This document shows positions 49,363 through 58,086 of a stretch of 64,000 bases of DNA, piece by piece (the stretch's first letter is position 1; every line of letters starts with the position of its first letter). This DNA is from Sva-07 sp963829585 (lineage in GTDB: Bacteria; Actinomycetota; Acidimicrobiia; Acidimicrobiales; Ilumatobacteraceae), in contig CAWHJD010000030.1 of assembly GCA_963829585.1 (NCBI GenBank), forward strand, positions 1 through 64,000, in the 5' to 3' direction. Both the position numbers and the translations under genes were made by a program. The notes under the pieces were generated by a model. That model worked only from the letters and a program-made list of their open reading frames with translations, had not been told where the DNA came from and ran no database searches.

Positions 49363-50183
49363 TTCCCGCCGCATTCGACTACGTCCGCGCCGAGTCGGCC
49401 GAGGAGGCCATCCGCCTCATCGCAGAGCACGGCGACGAGGCCAAGTTCATCGCCGGCGGGCACAGCCTGCTCCCGATGATGAAGCTGCGTCTGGCCCAAC
49501 CGAGTGTCCTGATCGACATCGGCCGACTCAGCGATCTGTCGTACATCCGCGACGAGGGCGACCAGATCGCGATCGGCGCGATGACCCGGCACATGGACGT
49601 CGAGACGTCCGACGTCCTGAAGCAGCACGTACCCCTGCTCGCCCACGCCGCCGGCCACGTCGGCGATCCGCAGGTGCGCCATCGCGGCACCATCGGTGGC
49701 TCGATCGCCCACGCCGACCCGGCCTCGGACCTCCCGGCGACCACGTTGGCGCTGGGTGCGACCTACGTGGCCCAGGGCCCGAACGGCACACGCGAGATCG
49801 CTGCGAGCGACTTCTACCGGACGTTCTTCGAGTCGGCCCTCGAGGCCGACGAGGTGCTCACCGAGATCCGCGTGCCGAAGATGAACGGTGCCGGTTGGAG
49901 CTTCCAGAAGTTCAACCGTCGTGCCCAGGACTGGGCCATCGTCGGTGTGGCCGCGTGGCGCGACGGCGACCGGGCCGGTGTCGGCCTGGTCAACATGGGC
50001 TCCACCCCCGTCCTCGCGACGAGTGTGGCAGCCGCCATCGCGAGCGGTGCCAGCGTCGCCGATGCCGCCGAACAGGCAGACGCCGATGCCGACCCGCAGG
50101 CCGACCTGAACGCGAGCGTCGAGTACCGCCGGCACCTCGCCAAGGTCCTCACCCGTCGCGCCCTCGACACCGCCTCCGCCTGA
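49359..50183 (+). CDS. coxM: FAD-binding medium subunit of the molybdenum hydroxylase (CoxM-like)
   Basis: 274 residues with the FAD-binding PCMH loops AGGHSLLPMMKLRLAQP and RGTIGGSIAHADPASDLPA, and the C-terminal CO_deh_flav_C domain. It passes electrons from the [2Fe-2S] centres to quinone or another acceptor. GTG at 49359 overlaps the coxL stop and has GGAGG 6 bases upstream. It may serve both large subunits in the cluster, since only one coxS and coxM are present. Confidence 0.93.
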   Translation: MIPAAFDYVRAESAEEAIRLIAEHGDEAKFIAGGHSLLPMMKLRLAQPSVLIDIGRLSDLSYIRDEGDQIAIGAMTRHMDVETSDVLKQHVPLLAHAAGHVGDPQVRHRGTIGGSIAHADPASDLPATTLALGATYVAQGPNGTREIAASDFYRTFFESALEADEVLTEIRVPKMNGAGWSFQKFNRRAQDWAIVGVAAWRDGDRAGVGLVNMGSTPVLATSVAAAIASGASVADAAEQADADADPQADLNASVEYRRHLAKVLTRRALDTASA

Positions 50184-50208
50184 CCGTCGCATCCGGGGCC
50201 AGTCCGGG

Positions 50209-50261
50209 ATCCGAGCTCGGATGCCGCCCCCGATGTACCACCGGATGTGACACCGGGGGCG
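50209..50261 (+). terminator. Candidate terminator hairpins after coxM
   Basis: A perfect 14-bp palindrome ATCCGAGCTCGGAT (50209-50222), then CGCCCCCG (50225-50232) pairing with CGGGGGCG (50254-50261). They lie in the 114-bp gap between coxM and the methyltransferase. Confidence 0.4.
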
Positions 50262-50285
50262 ACGCGAAACGCTCCGATGTCGTGC

Positions 50286-50291
50286 GACACT
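50286..50291 (+). promoter_or_regulatory. Variant leaderless -10 (GACACT) of the methyltransferase
   Basis: GCGACACT, 6 bases, ATG at 50298. Confidence 0.4.
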
Positions 50292-50297
50292 GGGGCC

Positions 50298-50918
50298 ATG
50301 GTGACGAACGAACCGGTGCCGACCGGCAACACGTACGACAAGTACGCCTCGACGAATCCGATCGAACAGCGGATGATGCGGGGATTCTTCGCCGCGTTCG
50401 ACTCGATGCTCGACGCGGCGAGCGCCTCGGCCACCCCGCGCCGGATCCTCGAGATCGGCGTCGGTGAGGGCATCGTCACCAGCCGGGTGATCGAACGCTT
50501 CCCGGCGGCGACCGTCCTCGGCCTCGACCTGCCCGACGACGACCTCGCCGACGACTGGAAGACGCGCGAACTCTCGTGCGTGTTCGGCGACGCCACCACC
50601 CTGCCGTTCCCCAACGACTCGTTCGACCTCGTGCTCGCCATCGAGGTGTTCGAGCATCTGGGCGACACCGCCGGCGCGCTCCACGAACTGCACCGTGTGT
50701 GTTGCGGCTCACTGATCGCATCAGTGCCGTTCGAGCCCATCTGGCGCGCCGGCAACATGGCACGCGGCCGCTACTGGCGCCACCTCGGCAACACCCCCGG
50801 CCACATCAACCATTGGACCAAGCGCGGCTTCGCCGACTTCGTCGGCACCCAGTTCGACGTGGCCCAGACCGCCACCCCACTCCCGTGGGCGATGGTGCGC
50901 GCCAACCCGATCGAATGA
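50298..50918 (+). CDS. Class I SAM-dependent methyltransferase
   Basis: 206 residues. SAM motif I ILEIGVGEGIVTSRVIERF, acidic loop LGLDLPDDDLAD, FGDATTLPFPNDSFDLVLAI (motifs II/III) and HLGNTPGHINHWTKRGFADF. Methyltransfer_11 type; substrate unknown. Its neighbours, a flippase-like membrane protein and a polyprenol-type glycosyltransferase overlapping in series, suggest a role in glycolipid or surface-glycan synthesis. The 3' end overlaps the next ATG (ATGA). Confidence 0.83.
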   Translation: MVTNEPVPTGNTYDKYASTNPIEQRMMRGFFAAFDSMLDAASASATPRRILEIGVGEGIVTSRVIERFPAATVLGLDLPDDDLADDWKTRELSCVFGDATTLPFPNDSFDLVLAIEVFEHLGDTAGALHELHRVCCGSLIASVPFEPIWRAGNMARGRYWRHLGNTPGHINHWTKRGFADFVGTQFDVAQTATPLPWAMVRANPIE

Positions 50919-51868
50919 ACCGGTCGCGGCTCCTCAACCTCCTCGGCATCGCCATCGGTGTCGCCGGGCTCACGTTCGTCGCCCTGAGGATCGTGCGCGA
51001 TCGCGAGGAGATCGCTGATGCGCTCGCGTCGTCGGACCCGGTCTGGCTCGTCGTCGCGGTCGTTTCCGGTCTTGGCGCGATGACCCTCCTCGGTGTCAAC
51101 TGGCTGCTCATCGTCCGCCACGGCGGCGCGCCCGCACCGTGGCGCCGGGGTCTGTACTGGTTCTTCGTCGGTCAACTCGGCAAGTACGTGCCGGGGGGGA
51201 TCTGGCCGATCGTGGGCCAGGCCGAACTGGCTCACCGTGACCGCACTCCCCGACCGATCGCCTACTGGTCGACGGCGATGTCGATGCTGGCGACGCTGCT
51301 CGGCGCCGTCGGGGTCGCAGCCATCACCGGGATGGTGTCACCGGCCGGATCCCGGCTCGTCCCCATCCTGCTCGGCATCGGGTTGATCGTCGGGTTCGCC
51401 GCGCTGGCCTTCCGACCGATCCGGGATGCACTGCATCGTCTCGCCGACCGCACCACCACTCGCGAACTGCGTCTGCCCGACGCGGGCTGGTTCGCCGGCA
51501 TCGTGGCCCGGTACCTCCCCGTGTGGGTGCTGTTCTCCGGCATGAACATCTTCTCCGTCCACGCGTTGGGCACCACGCTCGACGCCGATCTCGTCATCAC
51601 CCTGATCTACGCGACCTGCGTGTCGTGGATCGCCGGATTCGTCATCATCGGCCTGCCCGGTGGCCTCGGCGTCCGTGAGGCCGTGTTCATCTCGATGATG
51701 ACAGCACCGCTCGGCGCCGGAATGGCAGTGTCGGTGGCGGTGATCAGCCGGGTCGTGTCGGTGGCGGTCGATCTCCTCGGCGCCGCCGTGTCGGTCCCGG
51801 TGAGTCGCACGGCACCGATGATCGACCACGACGAGGCCGAGACCCCCACCAGTTACGCTGCGCCCTGA
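50915..51868 (+). CDS. Lysylphosphatidylglycerol synthase-TM / flippase-like membrane protein
   Basis: 317 residues, about eight hydrophobic segments. Family features: YWFFVGQLGKYVPGGIWPIV (the GxxxKYxPG signature), and FVIIGLPGGLGVREAVF (PGGlGvrE) near the C-terminus. This family (UPF0104/AglD2-like) includes lipid flippases and the TM domain of MprF. Between a methyltransferase and a GT2 enzyme, a role in moving or modifying a lipid-linked sugar is inferred. The stop overlaps the GT2 ATG (TGATG). Confidence 0.8.
   Translation: MNRSRLLNLLGIAIGVAGLTFVALRIVRDREEIADALASSDPVWLVVAVVSGLGAMTLLGVNWLLIVRHGGAPAPWRRGLYWFFVGQLGKYVPGGIWPIVGQAELAHRDRTPRPIAYWSTAMSMLATLLGAVGVAAITGMVSPAGSRLVPILLGIGLIVGFAALAFRPIRDALHRLADRTTTRELRLPDAGWFAGIVARYLPVWVLFSGMNIFSVHALGTTLDADLVITLIYATCVSWIAGFVIIGLPGGLGVREAVFISMMTAPLGAGMAVSVAVISRVVSVAVDLLGAAVSVPVSRTAPMIDHDEAETPTSYAAP
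51854..51859 (+). promoter_or_regulatory. Leaderless -10 element before the GT2 gene
   Basis: TACGCT, 8 bases, ATG at 51868, inside the end of the upstream gene. Confidence 0.4.
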
Positions 51869-52863
51869 TGTCGAGCCCGGTGAACACCGCCAAGCCGATC
51901 AAGCTGATCATCCAGATCCCGTGCTTCAACGAGGAGGAGACGCTGCCGCTCACGGTGGCCGATCTTCCGCGCGTCGTTCCGGGCGTCGATGTCGTCGAGT
52001 GGCTCGTGATCGACGACGGCAGCACCGACCGCACGGTCGAGGTCGCCCACGAACTCGGCGTCGACCACGTGGTCTCGCACCTCCACAACCGGGGGCTCGC
52101 GGCCGCGTTCATGACCGGGCTCGACGCCTGCCTGCGCGCCGGCGCCACGGTGATCGTCAACACCGATGCCGACAACCAGTACCAGGGTTCGTCGATCCCC
52201 GACATCGTCGCACCGGTGCTGTCGGGAGAGGCCGAGATGGTCGTCGGCGAACGGCCGATCGAAACGATCGACGACTTCTCGCGCAGCAAGAAGCTCCTCC
52301 AGCGGCTGGGCAGTTCCGTCGTCCGACGTTTCTCCGGCACCGGCGTACGCGACGCAGCCAGCGGATTCCGGGCCTACACCCGCGACGCCGCCATGCGTGT
52401 GCAGGTCTTCGGGCGCTACACGTACACCATGGAAACGATCGTGCAGGCGGGATCGAACGGCGTCGTCATCACCTCCGTGCCGATCGGCGTGAACCCGAAG
52501 ACGAGGGAATCGCGCCTGGTCAAGAGCAGCTCCCGCTACGTCTGGCGCTCGGCGCAGTCGATCATCCGCAGCTTCGCCCTCTACCGGCCGTTCCGCTTCT
52601 TCTTCCTCGTCGGTCTCGTCCCGTTCGTGATCGGGGCACTGCTGCTGCTGCGGTGGCTGGGGCTCTACCTCTTCGAGGACGACTACACGAGTCGAGTGCC
52701 GAGCCTCCTCGGCGGAATCGGCCTGATCGTGGTCGCCGCCCAGATCTGGGCCGTTGCATTCCTCGCCGACCTCCAAGCAGCGAACCGGCGCGTCCTCGAA
52801 GACCTCCGGCTGCGCGCCCGCCGCATCGAATACGGCGACGCCGCCGAGTCGCACTCGCTCTAG
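51868..52863 (+). CDS. GT2-family glycosyltransferase, dolichol-phosphate mannosyltransferase-like
   Basis: 331 residues. Nucleotide-sugar site IIQIPCFNEEETLPLT, IDDGSTDRT, and the DxD motif in VNTDADNQYQG; later SGFRAYTRDAA. Two C-terminal TM helices (FFFLVGLVPFVIGALLLL and GGIGLIVVAAQIWAVAFLAD) anchor it. It probably transfers a hexose from a nucleotide sugar to polyprenyl phosphate or a related lipid. It is overlapped with the flippase-like gene upstream. It converges with DUF2855. Confidence 0.87.
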   Translation: MSSPVNTAKPIKLIIQIPCFNEEETLPLTVADLPRVVPGVDVVEWLVIDDGSTDRTVEVAHELGVDHVVSHLHNRGLAAAFMTGLDACLRAGATVIVNTDADNQYQGSSIPDIVAPVLSGEAEMVVGERPIETIDDFSRSKKLLQRLGSSVVRRFSGTGVRDAASGFRAYTRDAAMRVQVFGRYTYTMETIVQAGSNGVVITSVPIGVNPKTRESRLVKSSSRYVWRSAQSIIRSFALYRPFRFFFLVGLVPFVIGALLLLRWLGLYLFEDDYTSRVPSLLGGIGLIVVAAQIWAVAFLADLQAANRRVLEDLRLRARRIEYGDAAESHSL

Positions 52864-52872
52864 ACGCCCCCG

Positions 52873-53949
52873 TCAGACCCGGAGCGAGGCGATGAGGCCG
52901 CACGACGGTGCGACGTCGCCGGCGTGCAGTTCGGTCCAGGCGGCCTGAGCGGCCGCAGGCCCCCGACGTTCGTCGATCGTGAGCCAGTCGTAGCTGTCGG
53001 CGATGAACGTCATCAGTGCGCCGCGCATGCGTTCCTGGTACCCGTCGGCACCCCACTCGGCAAGTCGATCGGCGACCGCGCCAGGGGCGAAGAACATCTC
53101 GGGTGTCGGTCCGTGTTCCACCATGACGGGCGGGGCGTCGTGGTGGCTCTTGCCGACGACCATCGAGTAGCGGATGTCGTCACCCAGACGAGCGTGTACG
53201 GCAGCCACGGCGGCGCCGAGACCGGCCATGTCGATGACGACGCTGGGCACGAGGGCGATGTCGTCGAGCTGGTCGTACGTGACGACGTCGTCGTAGTAAC
53301 CCACGCTGCGCACGAAGTCGACGTTGCCGGGCGAGGTGACCCCGACGAGTCGCACGCCGCCGGTGAGCTTGGCCGACGCCGCGTACCCGAGTGCCGTCTT
53401 GCTGCTGGCCGACAGGACGATTGCCTGCTCGGCGCCCCGATACCCGTCGGCCGCGAAGAAGGCGTCGGCCAGGAAACCTGTGGCGAACAGGCCACGCAGG
53501 AGCGCATGCCGTGGCTCGTCGGCAGCGCTCCCGGCCATCGGATCGCGGTCGGTGGCCGTGAACCCTCGGTACACCACGGCATGTGGGGTGCGGTGCGGCC
53601 CGTCATCGCGGAATCCGTCGCGCGTGGGTACCGCCTGGACGTCGACACCGGACGCCATCGGATACCAGCCGTAGTAGCGCGAACCGACGGCAATGCCCTC
53701 GACATTCGACTCGGTGACCCGGGCATACCCCATCGCCGGCACGTTGCCCCACTCGGCGCTGACGGGGTAGAAGTCCCAGTAGGCGAGCATGTCGCCGAAC
53801 TGGGCATAGGTGATGTTGTTCGCGGTGAGCGCGTACTGCTCGATCGCCAGTCGGACGTGATCGGCGGCCAACTCGCCCTCGTCGACATCCACGAGGCGGG
53901 TGGTGCCGATCGAGTGGCGGTCGACGAGAAGCGTGGTGCGGATGGTCAT
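52873..53949 (-). CDS. DUF2855 family protein (quinone oxidoreductase-like fold)
   Basis: 358 residues matching DUF2855: DHVRLAIEQYALTANNITYA, GNVPAMGYARVTES, SRYYGWYPMAS, and the Rossmann region AIVLSASSKTALGYAASAKL, TSPGNVDFVRSVGYYDDVV. The fold is medium-chain dehydrogenase-like, but the GxGxxG loop is altered (SASSKTALG), so cofactor use is uncertain. Function unknown. ATG at 53949 lies 6 bases after a minus-strand GAGACT, a variant leaderless -10. It reads parallel to the upstream SDR. Confidence 0.75.
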   Translation of the reverse strand: MTIRTTLLVDRHSIGTTRLVDVDEGELAADHVRLAIEQYALTANNITYAQFGDMLAYWDFYPVSAEWGNVPAMGYARVTESNVEGIAVGSRYYGWYPMASGVDVQAVPTRDGFRDDGPHRTPHAVVYRGFTATDRDPMAGSAADEPRHALLRGLFATGFLADAFFAADGYRGAEQAIVLSASSKTALGYAASAKLTGGVRLVGVTSPGNVDFVRSVGYYDDVVTYDQLDDIALVPSVVIDMAGLGAAVAAVHARLGDDIRYSMVVGKSHHDAPPVMVEHGPTPEMFFAPGAVADRLAEWGADGYQERMRGALMTFIADSYDWLTIDERRGPAAAQAAWTELHAGDVAPSCGLIASLRV

Positions 53950-53955
53950 CACCGG

Positions 53956-53961
53956 AGTCTC
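53956..53961 (-). promoter_or_regulatory. Variant leaderless -10 (GAGACT) of the DUF2855 gene
   Basis: Minus-strand GCGAGACT, 6 bases, ATG at 53949. Confidence 0.4.
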
Positions 53962-53977
53962 GCGTACGCCTGGGCCG

Positions 53978-54706
53978 CTACAGGAGGCCGAGGTAGCTGC
54001 CGCCGTCGACGTGGAGCTGCACGCCGGTGGTGAACTTGGCCTGTTCACTGCACAGGAACGTGGCGACCGCGCCGAAGTCGGCGGCCTCGCCCATCCGCAT
54101 CGATCGCTGCTGCTCGTCGGAGTACAGCTGGGTGACCCGGGGGGTCCGGTGCAGCCCCGGCTGGATGCTGTTGACCGTCACGCCGTCGTCGGCGACCTCC
54201 AGCGCGAGGGTCTTGAGGAAGCCGGTCGCTCCGGCACGAGCGGTGTTCGACAGGATCAGCTGCGCAATCGGTTGACGCACCGACACCGAGGTGATGGCCA
54301 CGACCCTCCCCCAACGCCGCTCCTGCATGGCCGGCACCGCCGCCTTGCACATCGCCACCACCGACATCAGATTCACGTCGAGCGCCGCCGGATAGGCATC
54401 GACCGGTGTCGACGCGAAGTTCCCGGGCGGTGGTCCGCCGGCGTTCGTGACGAGGATGTCGACGGCGCCGAGCGCGGCGACGGCCTGCTCGACGAACGAC
54501 GTGGAACCGTCGACCGTCGACACGTCGACCACGAGCCCGACGCAGCCATGGCCGATCTGCTCGACGGCGGCAGCGAGACGATCCGGATCACGTCCGCAGA
54601 TCGCGACGTGGGCGCCCTCGGCCGCCAGTGTTGCCGCGGTCGCCAGACCGAGCCCCGATGATCCGGCGGCCACTGCCGCCCGACGTCCAGTGATTCCGAG
54701 ATCCAT
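53978..54706 (-). CDS. SDR-family protein lacking the YxxxK catalytic pair
   Basis: A 242-residue Rossmann protein. Cofactor loop AAVAAGSSGLGLATAATLA (Ala in place of the first Thr-Gly), NAG motif TNAGGPPPGN, Ser in AITSVSVRQP. Where YxxxK should follow, the sequence reads LILSNTARAGATG: neither Tyr nor Lys is present. Such SDRs (KQP...LSN type) are common in actinobacteria; whether they are active is unclear. Leaderless TACGGT-N6-ATG fixes the start. Divergent from the DAO gene. Confidence 0.8.
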   Translation of the reverse strand: MDLGITGRRAAVAAGSSGLGLATAATLAAEGAHVAICGRDPDRLAAAVEQIGHGCVGLVVDVSTVDGSTSFVEQAVAALGAVDILVTNAGGPPPGNFASTPVDAYPAALDVNLMSVVAMCKAAVPAMQERRWGRVVAITSVSVRQPIAQLILSNTARAGATGFLKTLALEVADDGVTVNSIQPGLHRTPRVTQLYSDEQQRSMRMGEAADFGAVATFLCSEQAKFTTGVQLHVDGGSYLGLL

Positions 54707-54712
54707 TCCGCC

Positions 54713-54718
54713 ACCGTA
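54713..54718 (-). promoter_or_regulatory. Leaderless -10 element of the SDR gene
   Basis: Minus-strand TACGGT, 6 bases, ATG at 54706. Confidence 0.55.
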
Positions 54719-54785
54719 GATCCCGACCGGGCATGGCCACCGCAGCGGATCCGACCGTCCGCTACGATCGCCGCCCAGTGAAACC

Positions 54786-56219
54786 ATGAGCGACAGCAAC
54801 CATTCCGACGAACCGTCCCAACTCGCACTCGACGCGATCGCCGATGCCGAGCCCTACCCCTACTGGCTCGAGAGCGCTCAGATCCCGGAGTCGAACCCCA
54901 CGCTCGTGCGCGACGTGCACTGCGACCTGTGCATCGTGGGGGGCGGGTACACCGGGCTGTGGACGGCCGTGATCGCCAAGGAGCGCGATCCGTCGCGTGA
55001 CGTCGTGTTGATCGACAAGGGCGAGGTCGGCGGCGCCGCCAGTGGCCGCAACGGCGGCTTCATGGAATCGTCCCTCACGCACGGCGTCGGCAACGGCATG
55101 GATCGCCACGCCGAAGAGATCGACGTGCTCGAGGAGCTCGGCCTGAGCAACCTCAACGAGATCGAGGCGGCGATCGAGCGCTATCACATGGCGTGCGAGT
55201 ACGAGCGCAACGGCGTCATCGACGTGGCCCACACGAACCATCCACCGTCGTATCTCGACGAACTGCGCGAGGAACACGACCTGCTGCGGTCGATGGGCCA
55301 GCGCGTCACGTGGCTCGACCAGGACGCGATGCGAGCCGAGGTCGATTCGCCCATCTACACCGGTGGCCTGTTCCGGTCCGACCGGGCGGCGCTGGTCGAT
55401 CCGGCGAAGTTGGCCTGGGAACTCAAGCGGGTCGCCGAAGAGCTCGGGGTGCGGATCTACGAGCACTCCAAGGCAACCGACATCGCCCGTGACGGTGCGG
55501 GAGTGGCCGTGCGCACCCCGCTCGGCACGGTGCGCTGCGCGAACGTGGTGCTCGGCACCAACGCCGACAAACCCCTGCTCAAGCGAATCGGCCAGTACAT
55601 GATTCCCGTGTACGACTACTGCCTGGTGACCGAACCACTGAGCACCGAACAACTCGATCGCATCGGTTGGAAGCGTCGCCAAGGGCTGTCCGACATCACC
55701 AATCAGTTCCACTACTACCGGCTCACCGCCGACAACCGGATCCTGTGGGGTGGCTACGACGCCATCTACTTCTGGGGATCGAAGGTCGGCAACGAACTGG
55801 AGAGCCGCCCCGAGACGTGGGCGAAGTTGTCGAACCACTTCTTCGAGACGTTCCCTCAGCTCGACGACGTCCTCTTCTCCCATGTGTGGGGTGGGGCAAT
55901 CGACACGAGCACGCGGTTCTCCGTGTTCTTCGGCCGGGCCATCTCGAATCGGGTCGCGTACGCCGTCGGCTACACCGGCCTCGGGGTTGCGGCAACGCGT
56001 TTCGCCGCGGCGACGATGCTCGATCTGCTCGCCGGGCGCAAGACGATCGCCACCCAGACCGACTTCGTCAAGTCGAAGCCCCTGCCGTTCCCGCCCGAGC
56101 CGTTCCGTTTCGCCGGCATCCAGGCGACGCGATGGTCGATGAACCGCGAGGACAAGACCGGCCGGCGCAATGCATGGCTGCGCACCCTCGATCGCATGGG
56201 CCTCGGCTTCGATTCCTGA
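54786..56219 (+). CDS. FAD-dependent oxidoreductase of the DAO family (PuuB-like)
   Basis: 477 residues. FAD motif CDLCIVGGGYTGLWTAVIA (GxGxxG), a second glycine cluster GEVGGAASGRNGGFMESSL, and C-terminal AVGYTGLGVAATRFAAATM. Closest by eye to gamma-glutamylputrescine oxidase-like amine oxidases. It should oxidise a primary or secondary amine and release H2O2 or reduce a quinone. A TACGAT hexamer at about 54763 is a possible promoter with a short leader. It converges with glgX. Confidence 0.85.
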   Translation: MSDSNHSDEPSQLALDAIADAEPYPYWLESAQIPESNPTLVRDVHCDLCIVGGGYTGLWTAVIAKERDPSRDVVLIDKGEVGGAASGRNGGFMESSLTHGVGNGMDRHAEEIDVLEELGLSNLNEIEAAIERYHMACEYERNGVIDVAHTNHPPSYLDELREEHDLLRSMGQRVTWLDQDAMRAEVDSPIYTGGLFRSDRAALVDPAKLAWELKRVAEELGVRIYEHSKATDIARDGAGVAVRTPLGTVRCANVVLGTNADKPLLKRIGQYMIPVYDYCLVTEPLSTEQLDRIGWKRRQGLSDITNQFHYYRLTADNRILWGGYDAIYFWGSKVGNELESRPETWAKLSNHFFETFPQLDDVLFSHVWGGAIDTSTRFSVFFGRAISNRVAYAVGYTGLGVAATRFAAATMLDLLAGRKTIATQTDFVKSKPLPFPPEPFRFAGIQATRWSMNREDKTGRRNAWLRTLDRMGLGFDS

Positions 56220-56230
56220 CGCCGCCTGAA

Positions 56231-58000
56231 TCAGGCTTCGAGGACGACGATCGATCTCGGGCCGACGGTCACGGTGTCGCCGGCGAGGCTGCCGACCCGC
56301 TGGGCGTCAGCAGTGTCGACGACGTACCGCCACGAGCCGGGCACCTGCACCTCGAAGTCGACCGGCTCCCACCACATGTTGGCCATCATGTAGAGCCCGT
56401 CGACGCTCCAGGCGATCGAGCGCGACTCGAACGACAGGTCGGGGCCACCGTCCGCTCCGTGCACCGTCATCATCGCGCCCCACTGCGCGGGGTCCCAGAG
56501 CACGGGATGGCCCGATCGCAACTCGATCAGCCGGCCCACGAAAAGTTCGAGGTCGCGGTACTCCTCGGCGCGCTCCCAATCGATCCACGACGTCTCGTTG
56601 TCCTGGTTGTAGGCGTTGTTGTTGCCGTCCTGCGTCCGAGCGAATTCGTCGCCGGCGACGAACATCGGCACACCGTGGCTGAACAGCAGCAGACACATGG
56701 CGTTGCGGATCCGGCGCTCACGCAGCTCGAGCACGCTGTCCGGCACGCCGTCGTCGCCCTCCCAGCCGCTGTTCCACGATCGATTGTCGTGATGGCCGTC
56801 CGTGTTGTCCCACCCGTTGGCCTCGTTGCGGCGGTGGTCGTAGGCCATGAGGTCGTACATCGTGAATCCGTCGTGGGAGGTCACGAAGTTGACCGACGTC
56901 ATCGGCGAACCGAACAGGTCGGGACTGCCCGCCAAGCGCTTGGCGACCAACGGCACCATGCCGGGTTCGCCGCGGAGGAATCCGCGCACGTCGTCGCGGA
57001 ACTCGCCGTTCCACTGCATCCACCGCCGGTCGGGGAAGTCGGGGCCGAGGAGATACCGCGCCAGGTCCCACGGTTCGGCCACGAGATGGACGTCGCGGCG
57101 TTCGGCCCAGTCACCGATGGCGCGCACGAAGTCGGGATCGCGTGCGAGAACGGCGGCAAGGTCGAACCTGAATCCGTCGACGCCGAGGTCGGCCAGCCGA
57201 TCGAGCGCCTCCATGATCAGGCGTCGCGCGGACGGAGATGTCGCGTCGACCACGTTGCCCGTCCCTGCGTCGTTCAGATACACGCCGTCGCGATCGACGA
57301 CGTAGTACTCGCGCTCGGCCAGCGTGCGCAACGAGTAGGTGGGGCCGGTGCGGTCCTCCTCCGTCGTGTGGTTCACCACGACGTCGAGCCAGACCTCGAT
57401 GTCGTGGCCGTGGGCCGCCTCGACCAGGTCGGCCAGTTCGCTCGCCGGATCGTCGCCGGCCGCGTACTGGCGGTGGATCGCGCCGAACACGAGCGGCATG
57501 TACCCCCAGTAGTTGCCCTCGTCGGGATCGAACTGGTGGACGGGCAACAGTTCGAGCACCGACACCCCCAACTCACGCAGCCGTGGCAGCTCGCCGATCG
57601 CGCCCCGGTACGTACCGGCGTCGTCACCATGGCGTCGCTTCGTCAGCCCGCGGAGGTGCGCCTCGCAGACCACCAGGGGACGGTCGGTGTGCCGCTGGGG
57701 CCGCGATGCCGGCCACGGCCGTGCCACCGCTCGCGGGAACGCCTCGCGGTCGAGCGTCCCGGTGATCCGTGCGGCGTCACGCGAGTGGCCCGGCGGGAAC
57801 CAGACCTCGGTGGCCCGGGGGTCGAGCACCGGTCGTTCACCGTCGACGACGAGCAGGTATCGAGCGCCGACGGGCACCTCACCCTTCCAGTCGGCGAACG
57901 GTCGCTCACGGGTCAGCTCGACCACTTCGCCGTCGTCGAGGATCGCCTCGACCCTGGTCGCCGACGGCGCATACAACGACAGCTCGAAACCTCCCCGCAC
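56231..58000 (-). CDS. glgX: Glycogen debranching enzyme GlgX-like (GH13)
   Basis: 589 residues: a short N-terminal CBM48-like segment (FELSLYAPSATRVEAILDDG) then the GH13 barrel with VWLDVVVNHT (region I), GVDGFRFDLAAVLA (nucleophile Asp), HLVAEPWDL (acid Glu) and NFVTSHDGFTMYDL (third Asp). GDEFARTQDGNNNAYNQDNE is typical of GlgX. GlgX proteins are usually 650-720 residues; this one is shorter at the N-terminus. It removes alpha-1,6 branches from limit glycogen. GTG at 58000 is the best start after the MoxR-proximal intergenic region. Confidence 0.87.
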   Translation of the reverse strand: MRGGFELSLYAPSATRVEAILDDGEVVELTRERPFADWKGEVPVGARYLLVVDGERPVLDPRATEVWFPPGHSRDAARITGTLDREAFPRAVARPWPASRPQRHTDRPLVVCEAHLRGLTKRRHGDDAGTYRGAIGELPRLRELGVSVLELLPVHQFDPDEGNYWGYMPLVFGAIHRQYAAGDDPASELADLVEAAHGHDIEVWLDVVVNHTTEEDRTGPTYSLRTLAEREYYVVDRDGVYLNDAGTGNVVDATSPSARRLIMEALDRLADLGVDGFRFDLAAVLARDPDFVRAIGDWAERRDVHLVAEPWDLARYLLGPDFPDRRWMQWNGEFRDDVRGFLRGEPGMVPLVAKRLAGSPDLFGSPMTSVNFVTSHDGFTMYDLMAYDHRRNEANGWDNTDGHHDNRSWNSGWEGDDGVPDSVLELRERRIRNAMCLLLFSHGVPMFVAGDEFARTQDGNNNAYNQDNETSWIDWERAEEYRDLELFVGRLIELRSGHPVLWDPAQWGAMMTVHGADGGPDLSFESRSIAWSVDGLYMMANMWWEPVDFEVQVPGSWRYVVDTADAQRVGSLAGDTVTVGPRSIVVLEA

Positions 58001-58073
58001 CGCACCATGATGCCGCCGCCGGTCGCCCGGACACCAACCGGTCTCGAACCGGCCGCGGCGGCAGGCTCTCCGG

Positions 58074-58079
58074 TAACGT
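58074..58079 (+). promoter_or_regulatory. Leaderless -10 element of the moxR gene
   Basis: TAACGT, 7 bases, ATG at 58087. Confidence 0.6.
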
Positions 58080-58086
58080 CGTCCCG

